Part shown: piece by piece, positions 54,262 through 63,729 of the stretch
How positions within the stretch are numbered: position 1 is the stretch's first letter
Layout of the letters: the number at the start of each line of letters is the position of its first letter
DNA from: Symbiodinium natans
Lineage: Eukaryota; Sar; Dinophyceae; Suessiales; Symbiodiniaceae
Assembly: GCA_905221605.1 (NCBI GenBank)
Contig: CAJNDS010000234.1
Location: 1-64,000 of the forward strand
Length of the DNA: 64,000 nucleotides
Direction of reading: 5' to 3'
Made by a program: the position numbers and the translations under genes
Notes under the pieces: model-generated
Seen by the model: the letters and a program-made list of their open reading frames with translations, nothing else
Told to the model about the DNA's origin: nothing
Databases searched by the model: none

Positions 54262-55345
54262 ATGGAATGTGTCGACAATGTCCTCGCAGACCTTGTGCCG
54301 CTTTGGAAGAAGAGGTTTGGAAACGAGCAGCACGTCTTTTGGATCCAGCACACAGGCTCGCAGGTCCTTCAGGCAGCTTACGAGGTTTCTCAGCTGCCTG
54401 TGGATGAGCAGTTGTCTTCGGGTCACTGTGACCTGTGCCCTCGACGGATTCTCATGGATGCCTTGGGCTTTGTCAGGCTGAAAGGTGTGGGCTTCTGTTG
54501 GCGCGAAGATCCCGAGCGAAGGCAGCGAAGGGAGGGTGGAAACCATTTTGAGGCACCGGAGGTCTTGGAAGGTTCCAGCCTCTTGCCTAGCTTGCCTTGC
54601 AGTCCCTCCAGCTGCAGCAAACGTCTCAGCTTCTCGGCAGGGGAGACGCTGCGAGCCATGCTGCTTTGCAGCGAAAACGTCGAGGATGCTGCAATGGACT
54701 TGTTGGACTTCCAGAGGAAGCAACCACATTACGGCCACCTGCTGGTGGACTTGATCAGCAGTCTGACCAAGCAAGAGCCCTGGAAACGGTTGGACCTGCT
54801 GGTGGCGAAGAGGCATCCTTTCTTCTGGTCATCCGAGAAGTGCATGGCTTTCATCACGGATGTGGCTGCCACCTTGCAGGATGAAGATGCTGCCGCTCGG
54901 ATTGAGAAGATGGGTCACTGTGGAAGCCTCTAGGTGCAACAATCCTGTGATATCCCCAATGTATGTTCGGCATGTGCCCAGAGCCACAAATAGAGAGCAT
55001 TGGACCGCACACCAGGAAGAGAGCTGGTGGTGGGACATCTTCCGGAAGTTGGACCTGGCATGGCAGGAGTGGAAGCACACAGGGGTGTCCCAGGCTCATG
55101 TGCGGCCGGAAGGTGAGGGTTGGTGGAGGCTCTTGGAAAGGGACCAGGACAGAATGCGAGCATGTTCTGCAGAGGAACTTGTGGACACCAGCTGGGAAAC
55201 CCTACTGGACCTTGCAAGGGACCTTTCCAACGTTGACCCTTTTGATGACCTTCTGCACCAAGCCTTCCTAAATCAAGTGCCGTTCCTCACTTCAGCCGTG
55301 TGGAAGCATGTGGTGGATTGCCACAGCGATCTCTGGTCTTTCTGA
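54262..55345 (+). CDS. Pseudokinase C-lobe and KEN-like domain, copy 2 (two frames)
   Basis: First frame: ATG 54262 to a stop at 54931-54933. It includes AAYEVSQLPVDEQLSSGHCD, where HCDLCPRRILMD matches HRDLKPxNIL with Lys and Asn lost, VRLKGVGF at the DFG position (no Asp), and FEAPEVLEGSS matching the APE motif. Then LLVDLISSLTKQEPWKRLDL and AKRHPFFWSSEKCMAFITDV open the KEN domain. It continues in a second frame ending at TGA 55343-55345: EESWWWDIFRKLDLAWQEW, EGEGWWRLLERDQDRM, SWETLLDLARDLSNVDPF and QVPFLTSAVWKHVVDCHSDL. The Arg is kept but the catalytic His of KEN has no clear match. A short intron or a frameshift near 54930-55000 would join them. Together with 53723-54178 this is an IRE1/RNase L-like pseudokinase-KEN protein. 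Confidence 0.55.
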
Positions 55346-55922
55346 TCAAGGCTCCGGAGCCCCGAGACTTGGCGTTTGATTCGGTTATGTGATACACGGG
55401 CACGTGGGTGTTGCATATGGCCCTTTGTTGCACCGGTAGGGACCCCCAAAAGGAAACCCAAGCTGGGTAAACCCCTAAAAGGACCCACCAACCGTGACCC
55501 CGCATCTTGTCGGAAACCGCCATATGTTTATGTTCAAATAGGGGACCCCCAAAGTAGACCCCAAATGGAAGGATTCCCAGGCTTTGCCTGAAAGTTTACA
55601 GTTTCCTTGTCGGAGAGATCAACAGTCTCTGGGGTGAGCAACATTACCAGATCACGTCGAGAGCGAGTTACGTTACTGCCGTTTTGGTAGTGGTGGTCAG
55701 GGCTGTTGGGCCTGGATTCAGGTAGGGGGGGTTAGGGTCCCATGTTAGGGTTTAGGGTTTAGGGTTTAGGGTTTAGAGTCCCATGGCAGCCCATGCAACC
55801 TCAGGACCTCCAGCACAGCAGGGACCTCAGAGCCAGCAAGAAAGAGTCACACTGCACGGTCAGGCCTTCATTTTTTGTTGACCAAGGGCTTCGGGTCTAG
55901 GGTTAGTTTCAGAAGGCTCAGA
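55346..55922. other. Intergenic stretch with a TTTAGGG tract
   Basis: No recognised gene. Holds a TTTAGGG tract of four to five units near 55744-55775. Confidence 0.4.
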
Positions 55923-55982
55923 AAACCTAAACCTAAACCTAAACCTAAACCTAAACCTAAACCTAAACCTAAACCTAAACCC
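55923..55982 (+). repeat. CCTAAA six-base variant tract
   Basis: About ten units of AACCTA (TTTAGG), lacking one C per unit. Homogeneous, ending with CCCC. Confidence 0.92.
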
Positions 55983-56613
55983 CAACGAACCCTAAGGCTT
56001 GAGCCCGAAATGCTGAAACCCTGCATGCTGAAGCTCTGAACTCTAAACCAGCCTTAGACTACTACTGATTGCTTAAGAACACCCAAAAAATGAAAAAAAA
56101 AAACATTCTTCCTTACAAAGGTACTATAGGGATGATTGTTTTTTTGTTTTTTTTTTGGGGTTCTGAAGCAAATAGTAGACTACAAACCCGACCTTAAGAT
56201 GCTCTGATGTGCTACCCTGAGAGCAGCCCATAGAAGGACGTTTTGGGCTTAGGGTTTGCGGGGTTGGGGACTGCCCCCCCGGGGTCCCAGATCCTCTTAA
56301 AGGGAAGGATAGAGGGCCAGACCTGGGAGTCTATTAAGGGAAGCCTTCAGGGGTACAACCTTAAAGGAACGAGCCTCAACCCCTTGAACAAAGAGGATTG
56401 AGTTCGACTCGGGCAATTTTCATGCTTTGGGTTAGTAGGATGCTGGTGCCCCAGGTTGCTGTAGGCAGGCTAGGCGCACAGAGGAGCATCGCCAAAGAAC
56501 GGTGAGCAAGTAGAACCTGCTTTCAGGCAGGACCTTCTCTTGCATCTTGCAGCATCTTTGAACCAGAGCCCGTCTGACCTCCTAGCCTCGTTGCGTTTCT
56601 CCGGCTGCGCGAC
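55983..56613. other. Spacer before zinc-knuckle mini-gene
   Basis: No gene recognised; contains a poly-A run (56090-56103), a T-run and a GC-rich low-complexity patch near 56275. Confidence 0.4.
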
Positions 56614-56793
56614 ATGCCGAAGAGAAGCAGCATCGACTCGCAGATCTACCAGATCCGGAAGGGACAGAACACCTGCTTCAGGTGTGGACGCCCGGGGCAC
56701 TACTCGGAGAACTGCCCCCTGAAGGATTGGAGGTGCCCGGACTGCAATCGCAAGACGTGCAAGGGGGACTGCCCCCCACCACCCAAGAAGTGA
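56614..56793 (+). CDS. 59-residue CCHC zinc-knuckle protein
   Basis: ATG 56614 to TGA 56791-56793. After a basic start (MPKRSSIDSQIYQIRKGQNT) comes CFRCGRPGHYSENC, a perfect CCHC knuckle (C-x2-C-x4-H-x4-C), then WRCPDCNRKTCKGDC with further Cys. Zinc knuckles bind single-stranded nucleic acid and occur in Gag proteins and in cellular RNA/DNA factors. It is too short for a Gag and has no retroelement neighbours here, so it may be a single exon of a larger gene or a retro-derived fragment. Frame intact. Confidence 0.6.
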   Translation: MPKRSSIDSQIYQIRKGQNTCFRCGRPGHYSENCPLKDWRCPDCNRKTCKGDCPPPPKK

Positions 56794-57342
56794 GACATAC
56801 AGAGCTCGACTCCGGACAGTTTTGATGTTTTTGGGTGAGTGCCGGATGCTGGTGCTGCAGCTTGCTGCAGGCTAGGTGTACAGAGGCACATCGCCAAAGC
56901 ACATGGTGTAGAGATGTGTAGTAGGGCGCCGGTCGGAAGCGGCATTCAGCCACCGAGCTGGGCCCGTCTTCGGGATTGACACAGCTGCAGGACTCATGCA
57001 GGGCAGCACAGAGCAAAGAACAAGCAATGCAATGTCTTGCGCCGTGCATGAACGGTGTAGTATTGCAGTTCTTGTTTGTGCAGAGCAGGTCCCTTACGTC
57101 TTGCCAAAGTGGTGCGGTTCTTCGGTATCTGCTTGGGCTCGAAGCTTTGAGCCCCCGGACTGGCAGCGCCAAGACGCCCCCTGCGCGCAGAGCGAGCGCG
57201 CACAGCGAAAGTACCCGAAGCCCTGAGCCTTGAACCCGCAGCCCTACACCCCAGACAAGTGCCCTGCGTGTCTCCTTCGGTAGTTTAGAGCATGCATCTT
57301 CGTGCTCCGCATGGCCAGGACCTGAGTGGGTTTCGGGCTTCG
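56794..57342. other. Intergenic stretch, no recognised gene
   Basis: A ~90-bp segment (GATGCTGGTGCT, GCAGGCTAGG, CATCGCCAAAG) recurs from just upstream of the zinc-knuckle gene (near 56440-56500) at 56840-56900, so part of the region is duplicated. Otherwise no gene. Confidence 0.4.
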
Positions 57343-57660
57343 GGCCTTGAAACCCCAAACCCCAAGCCCCAAGCCCCAAACCCCAAACCCCCCAAACCCC
57401 TCAACCTCAAACCCCAAACCCCAAAACCCCACAACCTCAAACCCCAAAACCCCCCAAACCCTCAACCTCAAACCCCAAACCCTCTAAATCCCAAACCCCA
57501 AGCCCTGAACCCCAAACCCAAGACCCGAAACCCTTGACCCTAAACCCTAAACCCTAAACCTTAAACCCTAAACCCTAAACCCTAAACCCTAAACCCTAAA
57601 CCCCAAACCCAAGACCCTAAAACCCTTGACCCAAAGCCCGACCCCCAATTGACCTGCTAA
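57343..57660 (+). repeat. CCCCAAA tract passing into CCCTAAA
   Basis: 57343-57530 is mostly the seven-base CCCCAAA variant with CCTCAAC interruptions; 57536-57600 is CCCTAAA; then decay with CCCAAGACCC. Confidence 0.93.
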
Positions 57661-57718
57661 GGTTCGAATTGATTACTCTGACACGCGGGCTTTTACTCAG
57701 AGGATCGAGAAGGAGAAA

Positions 57719-57987
57719 GCTGCCAAGGCCCGGGCGTTAGGGGCTTTAGGGATTTAGGGTTCTAGGGTTTCAGGGCTTTAGTTCGAGTTTCAGGGATTTA
57801 GGGATTTAGTGTTCCAGGGTTTCAGGGTTTTAGGGTTTTGGGGTTTTAGGGTTTTATGGTTTTAGGGTTTTAGGGTTTTGGGGTTTTCGCGGTTTTCGGG
57901 GTTTCAGAAGTTTGGGGTTTTAGGGGTTTCGGGGAAGTAGGAGCTTTGGGGTCAAAGGGTTTCAGGGTTTTAGGGTTTAGGGTCCTG
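57719..57987 (+). repeat. Degenerate TTTAGGG tract
   Basis: TTTAGGG and variants (TTTCAGGG, TTTTAGGG, TTTTGGGG), opposite in orientation to the preceding CCCTAAA tract, starting ~60 bp after its end. Confidence 0.9.
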
Positions 57988-58204
57988 TCCTTTGTCTTTT
58001 TTCCTCTTTTTGTTTGACTTGGTTTCCTGACGTTCGACGAGGGCAGCTGAACGAAGGCTTGCGGTGGGCCCAGTCTAATTGCACCAGAACATGACCCGCA
58101 ATGAACCCTGAACCCCAAAACCCTCAAGCCAATGGGGCTCATCAACCCCCCCGAACGGAATTTGTGATCCACTACCCGCCGCTTTCCCGAAAAGTTCTGG
58201 AAGT

Positions 58205-58372
58205 TGCCTTAACCCTAACCCTAAATCCTAAACACTAAACCCCAAACCCTAACCCTGAACCCCAAACCCCAAACCTGAAACCTTAATCCCCAAACCCTCT
58301 AAAGCTTGACGGGTCCTTCCATTTGTTCCAAAGGGGTTAGGGTTTAGGGTTGAGGGTTTAGGGTTTATTTTT
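58205..58372. repeat. Telomere-like tracts, inverted pair
   Basis: CCCTAA/CCCCAAA units at 58205-58305, then TTTAGGG units at about 58334-58372. Confidence 0.85.
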
Positions 58373-58501
58373 TAGGGCAAGCCTTTTGGGGTCTAGGCTT
58401 CTTTTCTCAGCACGGAAATGTCCCGGTGGCAGGCCTTGTGTGCCAGAAAGAGCGGTGAGACAGTGGGGCTCACTGCCCTGTCCTTGGTGGATCGTTTCAC
58501 T

Positions 58502-58607
58502 GAACCCTAAACCCTAAACCCGAGACCCAAACCATAAACCCTAAACCCTCAACCCTAAACTCTGAACCCTGAACCCTGAACGCTAAACCCTAAACCCTAA
58601 ACACTGA
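58502..58607 (+). repeat. CCCTAAA tract, degenerate
   Basis: About 14 units with substitutions (CCGAGACC, CCATAAA, CCTGAAC). Confidence 0.88.
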
Positions 58608-58751
58608 GGGGCCTGGCTTGTTATGCAAGTGAGCTCACAGCAAGCACTACTCAAGGGACTAAAGGAGGGACCCTTATATGTGCCAGTATAGCCCCCCCCC
58701 CTCCTCCAGTGGTATCACCCTCTCTTCCCCTGTAGTTCAACCCTCCCCTTG

Positions 58752-58802
58752 TTTAGGGTTTAGGGTTCAGGGTTTAGGGTTTAGGGTTCAGGGTTTAGGG
58801 GG
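58752..58802 (+). repeat. TTTAGGG tract
   Basis: Seven units with TTCAGGG variants; opposite in orientation to the tract at 58502-58607, ~145 bp away. Confidence 0.9.
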
Positions 58803-58967
58803 GTGGGATACCATGGGGGGCGGTTCGATTACACGGAACGGCGGCGCATGTAAGGGACCTTATAAGTGCTATTTGGGCGGGTTTTGGGGTTTAGGGCTCT
58901 AGCATCACAGTGTCTACTGAGGTCAGGAACGGTTCTGGCAAAAATCTGGCATTTGAAGTTCGGTCCG

Positions 58968-59219
58968 GAAACCCTAAGCCCCAAACCATCCCAAACCCCA
59001 ACCCCCAAACCCCAAACCCCAAACCCCAAACCCTTGCAACTCTTGTATTTCTGGGGGTGGGGGGGGGGTTGGGGAGTCATCGCTTCAGGGTTCGGGGTAG
59101 AGGGCATTGGGGTTTGGTGTTTGGTTTGTTGGGGGGGGGGGGTGTTGGTGTTCGGTGAGGTGGGGGGAGTGGGGGTTGGTGTTCGGTGGGGTGGGGGGGG
59201 GGGGGTGGTGGGGGGGTTT
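58968..59219 (+). repeat. CCCCAAA tract and G-rich region
   Basis: 58968-59036 is CCCCAAA-type; 59048-59219 is a G-rich run with several stretches of 8-13 G, strongly prone to G-quadruplex formation and to assembly error. Confidence 0.85.
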
Positions 59220-60285
59220 GTGGGTTTCGGTGTTTGTCTTTGAGTCCCTCAGCTCGTACTTTTTGATCTTGGGAGCATGTTCGAGGAACAGAAGGACTCC
59301 AGGAACGCTTTCAAGGGCAGTACGGCCCTGAACGCTGTAGGGTTACTGCCGGCCAGGATCAGCCGGAGCGCTGGGTTCGGCAGACGATGAGGCCGCTGCC
59401 GGCCGAAGCGGAGGCGAACCTCCTGTGATGGCGAAAGGTGGAGGGTTCCCAAAAGATCTAAGGGTAGGTATATGGGCCCTTAATCCCCTTTAAAGGGTTC
59501 TGAAGTATGTAGGCGGTAAATAAGGGGTGTACAAGGGGTCCCCTTTTTAAGGGCCCATACTAAGGGACCTTGAAACTGCCCTCAGAAAAGAGCTCAAGAC
59601 TCTTTAATTGAGGAATGTTCCTTTTGTCATACTTCGAATCCCTGTATAGTTTCGGAGTTTAGGGGTTTCTGGGTTTCTCCCTGAATCTGGGGGCCAGGAT
59701 CTAAGGATTTACCTTTTGAGCCTCCGCGAAGGACAAAGGGGACCTTTGGTCTGAGGGTGAGGGTGGGTAGTAGGGGATTCCATGAGCATACGGCGCCTAA
59801 ACTTAGGGCTTTAGGATTTGAGGAAGGTTCCTTGATGAAGCTATTTTGGAAGACCTGGGCCCTAGACACACCCTAAGGCCCGTATCCCGTAGGGACTCAA
59901 GCTTTCGAGCTCCTTGGGCTCTGAGCCCGCCAGTTCGACGAATCTTCTTCCGTAAAATGCTGGATCCGAGTATCAACTTGTGGATGTTATCCGGTAGAAT
60001 CGCAACTCAAGCAAACAGAGCAGGGCACGTGAACAAGCGCGTGCAGAAGCACACGCAAGCAACCGAGCATTGAAGCAGGACCACGACCAAAACCCCCTAA
60101 AGCCCCTAAACCTGCCCAAAGCCCCCAAAATCCACCAAAACCGCCCTAAAGCCCTAAACCCCCAAAACCCTCCCAAACCCCCCTTCCCCTCCCAAAGCCC
60201 CCAGAAGGCCCCTGACACGCCCCTAAAACCCTGTAAGGCCCCTCAAGCTTCCCAACTTCCCAAGTCTCTGAAGGAATCCAAAAGC
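59220..60285. other. Unique stretch, no recognised gene
   Basis: No coding motif. Contains AAGGGGTTCTTA/AAGGGCCCA-type low-GC words (59455-59560), also seen near 50250 and 62150, and a C-rich decayed repeat near 60090-60190. Confidence 0.35.
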
Positions 60286-60562
60286 TAAACCCAAAACCCT
60301 CAACACTCAACCCTCAACCCTCAACCCTCAACCCCAAACCCTAAACCCCAAACCCTAAACCCCAAGCCCTAAGCCCTAAGCCCAAAGTACACGTGCCCTA
60401 AAGCTCTGTCTTTTTCAGGCACCTGAGGAGCCGGAAGAGGGCTCGGCGATGCCTCCCTCAACGCCCATGGGCCCAGAAGGCGCTGAAGTGGGCTTCCAGG
60501 CTTTGGGCTGTAGGGTTGAGGGTTTAGGGTTTAGGGTTTCGGGTTTAGGGTTTGGGGTTAAA
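60286..60562. repeat. CCCTCAA/CCCTAAA tract and inverted TTTAGGG tract
   Basis: 60286-60390 is CCCTCAA and CCCCAAA/CCCTAAG; 60508-60562 is TTTAGGG with TTTCGGG and TTTGGGG variants in the opposite orientation. Confidence 0.88.
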
Positions 60563-60762
60563 CCCTGAATCCCAAAAACTTATCAGAAAACCCGAAAGAT
60601 ATAGTTAAAAAAACGAGGGCTGTTCTTTAGTCGATGGCTGCTGCCCTGATTAAAATTCCTGTAGAATGCAACTGCAATTCGATTGTGTTAAACCTTGCAA
60701 GAAACCGAAAAAGCAACCCACCCCCCCGGCCCCACCCACCACCGAAACACACGAACACCCTT

Positions 60763-61036
60763 AAAACCTAAACCCTAAAATCTAGCCCTAAACCCTAAAC
60801 CCTAAACCCTAAACCCTAAACCCTAAACCCTAAACCCTAAACCCTAAACCCTAAACCCTAAACCCTAAACCCTAAACCCTAAACCCTAAACCCTAAACCC
60901 TAAACCCTAAACCCTAAACCCTCAACCCTCAACCCTAAACCCTTAAACCCTAAACCCTAAGCCCTAAACCCCTAACCCCTAAACCCTAAACCCTAAACCC
61001 TAAACCCTACACCCTAAACCCTAAACCCTAAACCCT
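60763..61036 (+). repeat. CCCTAAA tract, ~37 units
   Basis: A long tract, with about 125 perfect bases from 60786; some CCCTCAA and CCCCTAA variants toward the end. Confidence 0.97.
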
Positions 61037-61178
61037 CAAGCCCCTCAAGCCCCTGCAGCCCCTGAAAGCGGAAGCCTTGGCTTCCAGGCCTCATGGAAGC
61101 GTGGCTTGCCCTTTCGCCAGAGCAGCGTGAGGCGAGGGACGCGAGGTGTTAGGGCTGTTTTTTTTGGATGGAGGAACT

Positions 61179-61411
61179 TGTGTTTAGGGTTTAGGGTTTA
61201 GGGTTTAGGGTTGAGGGTTTAGGGTTGGGATTTTGCCCTTCTTCTAACAGCCCTTGACAGGGATAAGAGTACCCCAAATACAATCCCTATAAGGACTGTT
61301 AGTATCACGGGGAACATTCCAAGTTTAGGGTTTAGGGTTTCGGGTTGTTGCAATGGGGGATCAGGCTTTTATGAATTTCAGGGTTTGGGGGTTGAGGGTT
61401 CAGGGTTCTTT
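61179..61411 (+). repeat. TTTAGGG tracts
   Basis: Main tract 61179-61229, then short ones near 61322-61347 and 61383-61411. All opposite in orientation to the CCCTAAA tract ending at 61036. Confidence 0.88.
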
Positions 61412-61925
61412 TTTGGGCGAGTTGTAGGGCTCTAGGGCTTAGGGGCTTCAAGGCTTTGGGGCTACAGTGGTCGAGGGTACATGGGTGGTGGGGGGGTTTC
61501 ATACTAGGGGGCGGGTTCAATTACGAAGGAAGCCCAAGAACAGAGCAGGTATGTAGTCGGACGTTGCTCCAGAGTCCTTCTAGTCTGACTAGTTGTCTTC
61601 TTGCCATGATTTCGGGCCCACGTCCACGCCCTAAGCCCTAAACCCCAAACCCTCTCCTAGATACGTATGTATATGAATAAGCAAATAAATACATATATAT
61701 ATGTATATACAAGCCCGTTCGTGGGTATAGGCAGGCCGGTTCGTGGGCACAGGCACGCCGGTTCGTTGCATAAAAGCACAAGGTTCGTGGGCATAGGCAC
61801 AAAGGTTCGTGGGCATGGACACTCAAGGACTCTTCTCTGAATGTTATGGGGTTCTTTGGGGGCGTGGGTATATCCCCCTCGCGTGAAAAGCTGCTTGACA
61901 AGTGAAAGCTAGAACATGAGATGCT
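61412..61925. other. Unique stretch with short GTTCGTGGGCA repeats
   Basis: No gene. Near 61718-61820 a ~22-bp unit with GTTCGTGGGCATAGGCAC is repeated four to five times, and a TATATATGTATA tract lies near 61693-61710. Confidence 0.5.
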
Positions 61926-62046
61926 GCACCATAACCCCCAAACCCCAAACCTCAAACAACCCCAAGCCCCAAACGCCACACCCCAAACCCCAAACCCAAA
62001 ACCCAAAACCCCAAACCCCAAACCCCAAACCCCTAAACCCTAAAGA
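61926..62046 (+). repeat. CCCCAAA tract
   Basis: Seventeen or so units of CCCCAAA with CCCAAAA and CCTCAAA variants, ending CCCTAAA. Confidence 0.93.
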
Positions 62047-62462
62047 CCCCCCCCATCGTTCCGAGCCTCTGGCAATGACCTTGCTGTGCCCTCCAGGGTC
62101 TTAGGCTTGAAGGGTCCTGGCCTTATAAACCCCGTATACGAGCCTCCTATAAGGGCCCGCTATCTTGTCCTTCGATATGCCTTATGTGCTCCCTTAATGT
62201 GAGCCTTATAAAAGGGCCCTACCTCCGGGAACTCGCCTCCCCGAAGCCCTTCCTGAGAGAATGTGAGAGAATTCATGGACTGCTGCCACGCTGGCTGCCA
62301 GCACAGCCGAAGACACAGGAGCCGTGATGCAATCGACATGTTCGGAAGCCGTGGGCTTAGGGCTTAGGGCTTTAAAGGTGTTTTGCCAAAACAGCGCGAT
62401 TCCAAAGCCATGGCACAAGTGGCCGAAGCCGTGAGTGTCTCGACACGAAGGCTTGCATGACT
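62047..62462. other. Unique stretch, no recognised gene
   Basis: AAGGGCCC/CTTATA words near 62125-62220; no coding motif. Confidence 0.35.
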
Positions 62463-62506
62463 TACCCTAAACCCTAAACCCTAAACCTTAAACCCTAAAC
62501 CCTAAA
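62463..62506 (+). repeat. CCCTAAA tract
   Basis: Six units, one with CCTTAAA. Confidence 0.92.
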
Positions 62507-62804
62507 GGTGGGCTCCAATCGTTCAAATCTGGGTACCAATTTGGAAGAAAACTTTCTTGACTTCACCCCTTGCTGAGTTGTGGAGACCTGGCTGTACATC
62601 GTGTTCGGGATGTTTCATCGGCATGCGCAGAAAATGCTCAGTGCGCCCTGTCCATCATTCTCGCAACATCCCCAGCGGCATGGTTTTTGCCTTCCCTGCG
62701 TTGTCTACCCTCGCCGAGTGTAAATTTGTTTCTTGCGCCAACTGCTTACATGGATTGTTTGCTGTAACGTTTGCTGTTTCTCGGTTTCCCGCGACGACTT
62801 ACTT

Positions 62805-62916
62805 GGAGGTTCATGGGATTTCATAGGTATTTAGAAGTAGGGTTACAAGTATGGTATCTATACTTGCAGCACTGTTTAGGACGCTTCTAGCCCTACGAAC
62901 ACCTACCCATGAACCT
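62805..62916. repeat. Short inverted-repeat element (GGAGGTTCAT family), copy 1
   Basis: AGGTTCAT at 62807-62814 and its reverse complement ATGAACCT at 62909-62916, with further matching CCTACCC/GGG-type edges and a TTAGAAGTAGGGTTACAAG segment inside. Shares CTTGGAGGTTCAT and TAGAAGTAGGG with copy 2 at 63730. Confidence 0.6.
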
Positions 62917-62976
62917 GAAAAGTAGGGTCTGAGGACGTAGGGTTTTGGGGAGCAAAACCTCAGATCCCAAGCCCTT

Positions 62977-63090
62977 TACCCTAAACCCTAAACCCTAAAC
63001 CCCAAACCCCAAACCCCAAACCCCAAACCCCAAACCCCAAACCCTAAACTCCAAACCCGAAACCCTAAACCCTAAACCCTAAACCCTCAA
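62977..63090 (+). repeat. CCCTAAA tract with CCCCAAA core
   Basis: CCCTAAA units at both ends and seven CCCCAAA units in the middle (63001-63050). Confidence 0.95.
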
Positions 63091-63171
63091 GACTAGACCC
63101 TAGACTCTAGACCCTTAACCCTGCCTAGCCCCCTAAAAGACCCCAAACACCTCAATTGAAGCCCCTGGGAA

Positions 63172-63511
63172 TCTAAACCCTAAACCCTAAACCCTAAACC
63201 CTAAACCCTAAACCCTAAACCCTAAACCCTAAACCCTAAACCCTAAACCCTAAACCCTAAACCCTAAACCCTAAACCCTAAACCCTAAACCCTAAACCCT
63301 AAACCCTAAACTCTAACCCCTAAACCCTAAACCCTAAACCCTAAACCCTAAACCCTAAACCCTAAACCCTAAACCCTAAACCCTAAACCCTAAACCCTAA
63401 ACCCTAAACCCTAAACCCTAAACCCTAAACCCTAAACCCTAAACCCTAAACCCTAAACCCTAAACCCTAAACCCTAAACCCTAGACCCTAAACCCTAAAC
63501 CCTGAACCCCA
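63172..63511 (+). repeat. CCCTAAA tract, ~48 units, longest in the window
   Basis: About 340 bp with only a few changed units (CTCTAACCCC, CCTAGA), most of it perfect. Ends GAACCCCAGACACCCC. Confidence 0.98.
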
Positions 63512-63639
63512 GACACCCCAAGCCCTCGAGCCCAGGAATGATGACCCGGCCCGCCAAGAGTTTTGCCGCGCTGTCCCGCTGCGTGTCGAACCCCCAGGCT
63601 GCCAAGAGCGCGGAGGTGTTCGCCGAAGTGCGAGACTCT

Positions 63640-63722
63640 TGGTTTAGGGTTTAGGGTTTAGGGTTTAGGGTTTAGGGTTTGGGGTTTGGGGTTTAGGGGT
63701 TGCGGGTTTAGAGTTTCGGGTT
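63640..63722 (+). repeat. TTTAGGG tract, opposite orientation
   Basis: Starts as perfect TTTAGGG (five units), then TTTGGGG and decayed units. Lies ~130 bp after the CCCTAAA tract, head-to-head with it. Confidence 0.93.
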
Positions 63723-63729
63723 CAAACTT

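Noticed and set aside
57292-57537. Pro/Lys/Asn-rich ORFs inside telomere-type tracts, here and near 58866-59331, 60070 and 61916
   Set aside because: They are direct translations of CCCCAAA/CCCTAAA repeats or of G-rich runs.
63172-63511. True chromosome end (telomere)
   Set aside because: Unique DNA and an inverted TTTAGGG tract follow, so the tract is interstitial in this window.
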